DNA of 64,000 nucleotides from Ruminococcus flavefaciens. GTDB taxonomy: Bacteria; Bacillota; Clostridia; Oscillospirales; Ruminococcaceae. The DNA lies in the NCBI GenBank assembly GCA_002371825.1, contig DFHF01000060.1:1-64000 (forward strand). The letters run 5' to 3'. The notes beneath the pieces are model-generated. The model worked only from the letters and a program-made list of their open reading frames with translations. It did not search any database and was not told where the DNA came from. Positions 1 through 6,243 of this stretch are shown here, piece after piece. Position 1 is the first letter of the stretch, and each line of letters begins with the position of its first letter. The translations under genes were made by a program, and so were the position numbers.

Positions 1-74
1 TCTGTGCAAGATGACGGAAAATATCCAAGCAGATTCAGTACAAAGACGTCAGGCGGTCTTTGTGCGGTGTTGCC

Positions 75-518
75 TTAAATATTCTTCACAAGGGATACAT
101 GGTCAGTCATATCGGTGAATCCGTTCTTCAGATAGAATTTATATGCCGGAGCATGGCGGTCGGTCTGTAAAAAAATACGGGTCACACCTTTGCTCCTTAC
201 TCTTTCCTCTATGGCCTCTAAAAATCCGGTCCCCAGTCCCTTGCCCTGCTCTGCCGTCTTTATGAAAAATTCATCTATGTGATACTCTGTTCCCTGCCAC
301 CAGTGCTTTATACTGCCCATTGATGCACCGATAAGTTCTCCCTCTGAAAACAATCCGAATGCAACAGAATTACTGTTGCCTATAAGCTCCTCTATATAGC
401 TGTGAAGCTGAAGATCATCGCTCCAGTCGTCATTCCAGGGCTCTGCGGAGAATATTCCGGAAAACAGCTGTTTTAACTCTCCTATATCTCTCATTCCAAG
501 TTCTTTTATCTCTGACAT
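75..518 (-). CDS. GNAT family N-acetyltransferase
   Basis: Cytoplasmic acyl-CoA-dependent N-acetyltransferase of unknown substrate, 147 residues, a normal length for a single GNAT domain. The acetyl-CoA loop is visible as EQGKGLGTGFL, an R/Q-x-x-G-x-G/A type motif, followed by a C-terminal strand with YKFYLKNGF, the usual F-Y-x-x-x-G-F ending of the fold. The start is the ATG at 518: a GGCAGGA ribosome binding site lies just upstream, while a longer in-frame start at 560 has none and would begin only about 14 bp from the -10 box. It is monocistronic with its own perfect promoter. The substrate cannot be read from the sequence. Confidence 0.85.
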   Translation of the reverse strand: MSEIKELGMRDIGELKQLFSGIFSAEPWNDDWSDDLQLHSYIEELIGNSNSVAFGLFSEGELIGASMGSIKHWWQGTEYHIDEFFIKTAEQGKGLGTGFLEAIEERVRSKGVTRIFLQTDRHAPAYKFYLKNGFTDMTDHVSLVKNI

Positions 519-573
519 ATCAGTTCCTGCCTTTCTGAAAATAGTGCAGTCGGACCACAAAAAGTTATTTCTG

Positions 574-602
574 ATTATACACCCTCACAGCATTTTTGTC
601 AA
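574..602 (-). promoter_or_regulatory. SigA-type promoter of the GNAT gene
   Basis: On the minus strand TTGACA (597-602), a 17-bp spacer and TATAAT (574-579) form a consensus housekeeping promoter about 55 bp before the ATG at 518. Confidence 0.85.
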
Positions 603-617
603 CAGCTGATAATACTA

Positions 618-656
618 ATAAAAAACCCGGAAGCTGTTCTCAGAACTGCCTCCGGG
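618..656 (-). terminator. Rho-independent terminator of cysK
   Basis: On the minus strand a GC-rich hairpin with CCCGGA/TCCGGG arms is followed by TTTTTTATT, 19 bp after the cysK stop codon. Confidence 0.85.
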
Positions 657-674
657 ATAATTTATCAACTTCTA

Positions 675-1601
675 TTATTCAAACATGGGAGTTGAAAGAT
701 AACGCTCACCTGTATCAGGAAGAAGTGCAACAATAGTCTTGCCCTTGTTCTCAGGACGTCTTGCAAGCTGGATAGCTGCCCATACAGCAGCACCTGAGGA
801 GATTCCTACCAGAACGCCCTCTTTTCTTGCAATTGCTCTTCCTGTAGCAAATGCATCCTCATTCTCAACAGGAATGATCTCATCGTAGATATCTGTGTTG
901 AGTGTCTCAGGAACAAATCCTGCACCTATACCCTGGATCTTGTGAGGACCTGCTGTACCCTCTGAAAGCACCGGTGAACCCTTAGGCTCTACTGCTACTA
1001 CCTTTACATCAGGCTTCTTTGACTTGAGATATGCACCTGCACCGCTGATAGTACCGCCTGTACCTACACCTGCTACGAAAATATCTACATTTCCATTGGT
1101 GTCATCCCAGATCTCAACACCTGTTGTCTTCTCATGAACAGCAGGATTTGCCGGGTTTGTGAACTGAGAAGGAATGAAGCTTCCGGGTATCTCCTGAGCA
1201 AGCTCCTGAGCCTTGTCGATAGCTCCCTTCATGCCCTTTGCACCCTCTGTGAGTACCAGCTCTGCGCCATATGCCTTCATAAGGTTGCGGCGCTCGATGC
1301 TCATGGTCTCGGGCATTGTGATTATAAGTCTGTAGCCTCTTGCAGCAGCAACTGAAGCAAGGCCTATTCCTGTATTACCGGATGTTGGCTCGATAATAAC
1401 ACTGCCCTCCTTGAGAAGTCCCTTTTCCTCTGCATCGTCTATCATAGCCTTAGCAATTCTGTCCTTAACGCTGCCGGCAGGATTGAAATACTCAAGCTTA
1501 GCAACGATCTTAGCGTCAAGGTCGTATTCTTTTTCGATATTAACGAGCTCGAGAAGTGGAGTTCCGCCAATAAGGTCTGTGATCTTCTGATAAATGCTCA
1601 T
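675..1601 (-). CDS. cysK: Cysteine synthase (O-acetylserine sulfhydrylase)
   Basis: PLP enzyme that makes L-cysteine from O-acetylserine and sulfide in the cytoplasm. At 308 residues it has the usual length. The PLP Schiff-base lysine is K46 in PAGSVKDR. The substrate loop TSGNTG is at 73-78, and the phosphate-binding GTGGT at about 180-184. The ATG at 1601 follows an AAAGGAG ribosome binding site. The gene is monocistronic between its own promoter (1666-1694) and terminator (618-656). An inverted repeat at 1628-1644 in the leader could bind a regulator such as CymR, but this is inference. A cystathionine beta-synthase-like role is possible for this fold but less likely given the motifs. Confidence 0.95.
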   Translation of the reverse strand: MSIYQKITDLIGGTPLLELVNIEKEYDLDAKIVAKLEYFNPAGSVKDRIAKAMIDDAEEKGLLKEGSVIIEPTSGNTGIGLASVAAARGYRLIITMPETMSIERRNLMKAYGAELVLTEGAKGMKGAIDKAQELAQEIPGSFIPSQFTNPANPAVHEKTTGVEIWDDTNGNVDIFVAGVGTGGTISGAGAYLKSKKPDVKVVAVEPKGSPVLSEGTAGPHKIQGIGAGFVPETLNTDIYDEIIPVENEDAFATGRAIARKEGVLVGISSGAAVWAAIQLARRPENKGKTIVALLPDTGERYLSTPMFE

Positions 1602-1627
1602 AATTATTACTCCTTTAACAATAGATT

Positions 1628-1644
1628 GAAATAACCTCTATTTC
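1628..1644. promoter_or_regulatory. Inverted repeat in the cysK leader, candidate operator
   Basis: GAAATA and TATTTC arms around a 5-bp spacer lie between the cysK promoter and start codon. Position suits a repressor site. The binding protein is unknown. Confidence 0.3.
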
Positions 1645-1665
1645 CTATATGATTGGTATGATTAT

Positions 1666-1694
1666 ATTATATCAAGACGATAGACATTTGTCAA
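1666..1694 (-). promoter_or_regulatory. SigA-type promoter of cysK
   Basis: Minus-strand TTGACA (1689-1694), 17-bp spacer, TATAAT (1666-1671). Confidence 0.88.
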
Positions 1695-1765
1695 GGCCTT
1701 TTTTTAAAAATGCAGTCCGGCTCCAGGAGATTTATTTTATACTCAGCTATAGTTTCAGCCTATAA

Positions 1766-1794
1766 CCAAAAAAGGCACTGCTCAGCAGTGCCTT
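1766..1794 (-). terminator. Terminator of the cohesin-like lipoprotein gene
   Basis: Perfect hairpin AAGGCACTG/CAGTGCCTT followed on the minus strand by TTTTTTGG, 14 bp after the stop codon. It shows that the gene ends where annotated and is not cut by a recent deletion. Confidence 0.85.
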
Positions 1795-1807
1795 CCTATC
1801 ATTCATA

Positions 1808-2746
1808 TCAGTTGCTGGACTTTCCAGTCTCGGGATGATCGTCGATCTCTGCGAACTGACCAGCGGACTTTATGCTCTGACACTCCATTGCATTGGAATC
1901 AAAGTATACCCACATAAGTACAGCTGCAAGTCCCGGATTGTTCTTACAGTTTATATAATAATCAATGGTATCGCCGGGCTTTGCTCCGACTACATCACCG
2001 TATACTACGAAGCCGTCTGAAGAGTAGTCAACTGCCTGAGGAGTTGAGCCGCCTACCTTGATAACACCGTTAACGATCCTGTCAGGATCAACAGACTTAC
2101 CCTTTATGGATGAAAGGTCTGTAACGATCGAGATAGGATAATCTCCCTCAGGAATATTCTCCTTGATCTTGAACTTGAGCTTGATGAACTGATCGTTGAA
2201 GAAGAAGTCCTCATCCTTGGAAATATCCATCCAGAGGATATAACGTCCCTCTGATTTGCTCTTATAATCTGACTGTGTATTTTCCTTTGATACAGCTGAT
2301 GTTACAGGAACAAATTCTGTAACAGGCTGTCCGCCTGCTTCGGTAACTGCTTCACCGCTGGCATTTGTCACCGGTACTGACTCTGTAACAGGCTCACCGT
2401 TCTCATTAACTACTGTTACATATTCGATCTCAGGCTCGGGAGATGTATCTACATCCTCAGGGTCCATTCCGCTGAGATCCATTCCATTATCAGCAGAAAC
2501 TCCGCCGTCGCCTACTTCACCTGACTGTACAGGCCAGATAACGGGATGTCCGTCTTCATTGGTGATAGCTTCTATCGGAACATCACTGATATCGTCTTCA
2601 GAAACGCTTGAATCTGAAGAACCGGATTCAGCAGAGTAATTCTTTTCAGAGCTGGAGCTGCTCTTGCTTGAACAGCCTGCAACAGAAGTAAATCCTATGC
2701 AGGTGAGGAGAGATAATGAAATTAATCTTTTCTTTAATGTATTCAT
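1808..2746 (-). CDS. Secreted lipoprotein with permuted cohesin-like region
   Basis: Predicted surface lipoprotein of 312 residues. A basic N-terminus and hydrophobic stretch end in the lipobox SVAGC with C25 as lipid anchor. A Ser-rich linker and an acidic low-complexity region follow, with two or three imperfect GEPVTE/GQPVTE units (about 115-150). The C-terminus resembles cohesin strands in swapped order. Residues 166-233 look like the second half of a cohesin (ENIPEGDYPISI, then VNGVIKVGG). Residues 245-301 look like the first half (GAKPGDTIDYY, NNPGLAAVLMWVYFDS, SAGQFAEI). Both halves can be aligned by eye to the intact cohesin in the giant protein at 25852-34785. The ATG at 2746 has an AAAGGAAAA ribosome binding site; a longer in-frame start at 2827 overlaps the promoter. 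The inferred role is binding a dockerin or other protein at the membrane. Confidence 0.8.
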   Translation of the reverse strand: MNTLKKRLISLSLLTCIGFTSVAGCSSKSSSSSEKNYSAESGSSDSSVSEDDISDVPIEAITNEDGHPVIWPVQSGEVGDGGVSADNGMDLSGMDPEDVDTSPEPEIEYVTVVNENGEPVTESVPVTNASGEAVTEAGGQPVTEFVPVTSAVSKENTQSDYKSKSEGRYILWMDISKDEDFFFNDQFIKLKFKIKENIPEGDYPISIVTDLSSIKGKSVDPDRIVNGVIKVGGSTPQAVDYSSDGFVVYGDVVGAKPGDTIDYYINCKNNPGLAAVLMWVYFDSNAMECQSIKSAGQFAEIDDHPETGKSSN

Positions 2747-2798
2747 TTTTATTTTCCTTTCATGTTTCGGAGCAGTGCCTCTCCGCTTTCTTATACAT

Positions 2799-2827
2799 AT
2801 TATACACAAGGGGCAGAAATTTGTCAA
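2799..2827 (-). promoter_or_regulatory. SigA-type promoter of the lipoprotein gene
   Basis: Minus-strand TTGACA (2822-2827), 17-bp spacer, TATAAT (2799-2804). It fixes the CDS start downstream, at 2746. Confidence 0.85.
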
Positions 2828-2858
2828 GCGGCATTGAGAAGTCTAATCAATTATTTAG

Positions 2859-2906
2859 AAAAGTGACACCCAGTTGTCATTAATATTTCACACTGTTTTC
2901 ACTTTT
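2859..2906 (-). terminator. Possible terminator after the first glgB
   Basis: AAAAGTGA and TCACTTTT arms enclose a smaller ACAGT/ACTG helix. The minus-strand tail is only partly T-rich, so termination is a weak call. Confidence 0.4.
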
Positions 2907-2940
2907 CAATACTTCCGCCGCAGGCACCTCAGGCTCTCGT

Positions 2941-4797
2941 TCATACACCTGTTTTTTCTTCCCTTTCAAGCAGAAACATCCGTCCGCTGTAGGGCGGTAT
3001 GTTCATATCGATATGGCTGCCGCTGTAGTGATAGTCAGTGGCGCCGTCGGGAGTTGTCCCGCTGTATATCTGGTCATCAGAATCAACAAGCAGAGTCAGT
3101 TTATAGCCTTCCCCTACATTCACCGAGTAATCAAACTGATACCAGTCAGAAAAGTTCATGACCGCAAGGATATCTCCGTCAGCACTTTTCCTTCTTATAG
3201 CGTACACACAGCGGTCTGCCGAATTGCAGTCCTCCCACTTGAAATTTGTGGGGTCATAGTCATAATGCAGGGCTGTATGCTCAAGATATATGTGATTGAG
3301 AGTCCTGATATATTCACGGAATGAGTCGTGAAGCGGATATTTCAGCATATCCCAGTCCTGCTCACGCTTTTCATCCCATTCCCGGAGCTGAGCCAGTTCA
3401 TTGCCCATAAAGTTCAGCTTCTTGCCGGGATGTGCTATCATATACATATACAGAGCTCTTGCCTGCGGGAATTTATCAGGGTACTGTCCGTTCATTTTCT
3501 GTGTGATAGTCGCCTTGCCATGGACTACCTCATCGTGTGAGAGCGGAAGTATGAATTTCTCATTGTAAAAATACAGCATGGAAAATGTCAGCTTATGGTA
3601 ATCTCTGGTGCGGTACATTGGGGCACTCTGAAAATATTCAAGAGTGTCATGCATCCAGCCCAGGTCCCATTTGTAATCGAAGCCCAGTCCGCCGTCAAAT
3701 ACCGGCGCTGTTACCTTAGGATAAGAGGACGAATCCTCTGCTGCGATAACTGCTGAGGGATGTCTTGCTTTCAGTCCGCAGTTCATGGATTTCAGGAACT
3801 CTATAGCCGTGCGGTTCTCTCCACGATACTCCTGACCGTTCCAGTATATCATATTCCTTATAGCGTCCATACGAAGGCCGTCAAAGTGATATACGCTCAG
3901 CCAGTAGTTCGCTGCTGACTGTATGAATGAGCGCACCTCTCCCTTTGAATGCATAAAATTAAGACTTCCCCACTCATTATAGGCCGCCTCATCATCGGGG
4001 AATTCGTATAAACGGGTGCCGTCGTACTCATTAAGTGCATAGTGGTCTACCGCAAAATGAACAGGAACAAAATCCACTATTACTCCGATGCCTTTTTTAT
4101 GGCATATATCCACGAATTCCATGAGCTGACGGGGTGTTCCGTAGCGTGATGTGGGAGCAAAGAATCCGGTGCTCTGATAGCCCCATGATTCATCGCAGGG
4201 ATGTTCGCTCAGCGGCATAAGCTCTATGAAGTTATAGCCGAATTCAACAGCATATTCAGCCAGCTCCTCAGCTATCTCTGAATAGGAGTACCAGCCCTCC
4301 TCAGCAATTATCTCCTCCGGAGAATACAGGGAGATATCCTCTTTGCCTGAGCTGACCGGAGCTTTCCTCCGCCATGAGCCAAGATGCACCTCATATATGT
4401 TCATCGGCTTATCACGGCAGTCAGTGCGGCGTGACATCCAGTCACTGTCTGTGAAGCGGAAGCCCTCTATGCTACGGATAACTGAACAGGTGCCGGGACG
4501 CACCTCCATACCGAATCCATATGGATCGCAGTGGTCTATGAAATTGCCCTTGCGGTCGTAGATACGATATTTGTACCTCATTCCCTCCTTGGCCTCCGGT
4601 ATATACAGCTCGTAAAAATTCCCGTCTGCCACAGGAGCCATGTCCTGATCCTTCCAGCCGTTAAAATCACCCACAACAGCTGCTTTTGAGGCATTCGGAG
4701 CATATGTGCGGAACACCGTGCCCTCTCCGGAGAGATGAGCACCAAGATATTCATAGGCCTCAAAGACCTCACCCTTGTAAAAACCGTAAATGTCCAT
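2941..4797 (-). CDS. glgB: 1,4-alpha-glucan branching enzyme (copy 1)
   Basis: GH13 enzyme that introduces alpha-1,6 branches into glycogen. At 618 residues it has a CBM48 domain (about 15-105, with VVGDFNGW) but lacks the extra N-terminal domain of long GlgB forms. The catalytic barrel shows region I VDFVPVHF (D242), nucleophile D311 in DGLRMDAIRN, acid/base E354 in IAAEDSS and H421-D422 in [11 protein letters not shown], so all catalytic residues are present. The start has a near-perfect AAGGAGGTC ribosome binding site. The gene stands apart from the glg operon at 51.6-57.4 kb, which has its own glgB, and is divergent from a TetR-type regulator. It is likely an active second branching enzyme under separate control. 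A special role in trimming dietary starch is possible but unproven. Confidence 0.93.
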   Translation of the reverse strand: MDIYGFYKGEVFEAYEYLGAHLSGEGTVFRTYAPNASKAAVVGDFNGWKDQDMAPVADGNFYELYIPEAKEGMRYKYRIYDRKGNFIDHCDPYGFGMEVRPGTCSVIRSIEGFRFTDSDWMSRRTDCRDKPMNIYEVHLGSWRRKAPVSSGKEDISLYSPEEIIAEEGWYSYSEIAEELAEYAVEFGYNFIELMPLSEHPCDESWGYQSTGFFAPTSRYGTPRQLMEFVDICHKKGIGVIVDFVPVHFAVDHYALNEYDGTRLYEFPDDEAAYNEWGSLNFMHSKGEVRSFIQSAANYWLSVYHFDGLRMDAIRNMIYWNGQEYRGENRTAIEFLKSMNCGLKARHPSAVIAAEDSSSYPKVTAPVFDGGLGFDYKWDLGWMHDTLEYFQSAPMYRTRDYHKLTFSMLYFYNEKFILPLSHDEVVHGKATITQKMNGQYPDKFPQARALYMYMIAHPGKKLNFMGNELAQLREWDEKREQDWDMLKYPLHDSFREYIRTLNHIYLEHTALHYDYDPTNFKWEDCNSADRCVYAIRRKSADGDILAVMNFSDWYQFDYSVNVGEGYKLTLLVDSDDQIYSGTTPDGATDYHYSGSHIDMNIPPYSGRMFLLEREEKTGV

Positions 4798-4865
4798 ACT
4801 GACCTCCTTCTATCACCGGTCGCAAAAACCTGATTGACACGGGTCTGTTTTCTTATTATAATAAT

Positions 4866-4894
4866 ATTATATTGCAGATCGGGCATAATTTCAA
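4866..4894 (-). promoter_or_regulatory. Promoter of glgB copy 1
   Basis: Minus-strand TTGAAA (4889-4894), 17-bp spacer, TATAAT (4866-4871). Confidence 0.8.
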
Positions 4895-4923
4895 CAGTCA
4901 TTTTTCTACATCAGTCAATTAAA

Positions 4924-4946
4924 CGACACAAGTCGAAATTCGTCGA
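4924..4946. promoter_or_regulatory. Candidate TetR-type operator between glgB and its divergent regulator
   Basis: CGAC-ACAA-GTCG (4924-4935) is an inverted repeat, followed by a further GTCG at 4942-4945. It lies 17-39 bp before the regulator start and about 30 bp upstream of the glgB -35 box. A site here could serve autoregulation or glgB control; no binding evidence exists. Confidence 0.3.
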
Positions 4947-4962
4947 TAATGGAGGTCCGCCT

Positions 4963-5514
4963 ATGGATATGCGTATCGAAAAAACAAGAAGAAGTATTAT
5001 CAACGCTTTTTTACAGCTCAGAGCAAAAAAGCCCCTTGAAAAGATCACCGTCAAGGAGCTCTCTGCCCTTGCTGAGATCAACAAGGCCACTTTCTATCTG
5101 CATTATAAGGATATTTATGATCTCTCGGAAACTCTGGAGCGTGAAACTGTTCAGTCCGCTCTCAGCAGCATTCAGCGGCCTGCGGATATCCTCACCGATC
5201 TCCGCAGCTTCATCCGTCAGCTCGGAGATGCCTTTGTCTCCAACGAAAGACTTATAAAGATACTATTCGAGGGCAGCAGAAGCTCAAGCTTCGTTTCTAT
5301 ACTTGAGGACGAACTGATGAAGGTCATACATGAGACCGACCCGGACCATTCTATCAGCCAGGAGAGCCGCATGATGATGACCTATATGATATACGGCGGC
5401 TACTATACCTACTTCAAATACTGCGATATGGGCATTAAAACTGTCCTCGAAATGATGGAAAAAATGGCAGGCAGGATCATCGGACTTTATGATGCTCCAG
5501 AAAATGAAAATTAG
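4963..5514 (+). CDS. TetR/AcrR family transcriptional regulator
   Basis: DNA-binding regulator of 183 residues, a typical TetR length. The N-terminal helix-turn-helix is plain: ITVKELSALAEINKATFYLHY (split here as ITVKELSALA and EINKATFYLHY, about residues 23-45), followed by a helical ligand/dimer domain. The ATG at 4963 sits 7 bp after GGAGG. Longer upstream reading would run through the intergenic promoter region and has no ribosome binding site. It is divergent from the first glgB, and a palindrome lies between the two genes, so regulation of glgB and of itself is the simplest reading. The ligand is unknown. It could instead control the small membrane protein that follows, though that gene has a strong promoter of its own. 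Confidence 0.88.
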   Translation: MDMRIEKTRRSIINAFLQLRAKKPLEKITVKELSALAEINKATFYLHYKDIYDLSETLERETVQSALSSIQRPADILTDLRSFIRQLGDAFVSNERLIKILFEGSRSSSFVSILEDELMKVIHETDPDHSISQESRMMMTYMIYGGYYTYFKYCDMGIKTVLEMMEKMAGRIIGLYDAPENEN

Positions 5515-5524
5515 GTGTATTCTA

Positions 5525-5553
5525 TTGACAAAATCCCCTGTATAAAGTATAAT
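5525..5553 (+). promoter_or_regulatory. SigA-type promoter of the 161-residue membrane protein gene
   Basis: TTGACA (5525-5530), 17-bp spacer, TATAAT (5548-5553), just after the regulator stop codon. Confidence 0.87.
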
Positions 5554-5603
5554 ATTCTCAACAGGGCTTTTCCTGTGAATAACGATATAGGGGGTACACT
5601 GTA

Positions 5604-6089
5604 TTGGCAAAATCAACAGGTGATAAGGAGCTTGAGAAGATCTATCAGGAGCTCAAAAATGCGTCCAAGGGAAGCAGCTACAGCAGTCACAGCAGCTATG
5701 ACAGTGACAGCAGCGAAGGCGGGGATCTGCTGAAATTCTTCATCGGACTTCTTCTGCTGGGCGGAGGACTCTTCATGATCTTCAATAATCTGTCTGTCAC
5801 AAGCACCTGGGGCGGCGGCGGATATTTCTTCCACATCGGTTCATTCCACCTTCCGAATGGTATGATAATGCTCCCGATGATCGCCGGTATCGCAATGCTT
5901 TTCCTCATGGACAGAAAGATCTTCGGCTGGGTAGTCCTCGCAATAGGTATTCTCATTGTTCTTCTGAGCGTTCTGCTTACAACAAGACTCTACTGGCGGA
6001 CAACTTCTGCATATATCTTCGTGATAATGTTCGGTATGGTAGCTGCCGGAGCAGGCATGGTGCTGAGGGAACTGTTCAGAAAAAGATAA
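5604..6089 (+). CDS. Small four-helix membrane protein, function unknown
   Basis: 161-residue integral membrane protein that I do not recognise. The N-terminal 40 residues are hydrophilic with a Ser/Tyr/Asp-rich stretch (about 24-38). Four hydrophobic segments follow, near 42-62, 84-101, 106-125 and 133-152, with a Gly-rich GGGGYF loop between the first two. The C-terminus is basic (RELFRKR), which suggests it lies inside. Translation probably starts at TTG (5604), 8 bp after GGGGGT; no in-frame ATG exists near. It has its own consensus promoter and a strong terminator, so it is a single-gene unit. The layout resembles LiaF-type or other small stress membrane proteins, but I see no diagnostic motif. 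Confidence 0.75.
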   Translation: MAKSTGDKELEKIYQELKNASKGSSYSSHSSYDSDSSEGGDLLKFFIGLLLLGGGLFMIFNNLSVTSTWGGGGYFFHIGSFHLPNGMIMLPMIAGIAMLFLMDRKIFGWVVLAIGILIVLLSVLLTTRLYWRTTSAYIFVIMFGMVAAGAGMVLRELFRKR

Positions 6090-6096
6090 TAACGCT

Positions 6097-6135
6097 GAAA
6101 AAGCCATAGTATTCTGTACTATGGCTTTAATTTTT
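6097..6135 (+). terminator. Terminator of the small membrane protein gene
   Basis: AAGCCATAGTA/TACTATGGCTT hairpin (6101-6127) followed by TTAATTTTT. Confidence 0.85.
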
Positions 6136-6183
6136 CAATTAAGTCAAATATATGTTTTTGCACTCAGACCCAATATAAACAAT

Positions 6184-6212
6184 GCCCCGGAGCAGACCTG
6201 CTGCTCCGGGGC
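6184..6212 (-). terminator. Hairpin after the P-type ATPase gene, probable terminator
   Basis: GCCCCGGAGCAG/CTGCTCCGGGGC, 12 bp of perfect stem with a 5-nt loop, 32 bp past the ATPase stop codon. The T-tract on the minus strand is interrupted (TTGTTTATATT), so it may work in both directions. Confidence 0.65.
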
Positions 6213-6243
6213 TGTTATTATTTCAGCTATGCTGTATGTTCGC

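Noticed and set aside
1..78. Plus-strand open frame reaching a TAA at 76-78, possibly the end of a gene outside the window
   Set aside because: Only 25 codons, a second frame is also open, and there is no recognisable motif.
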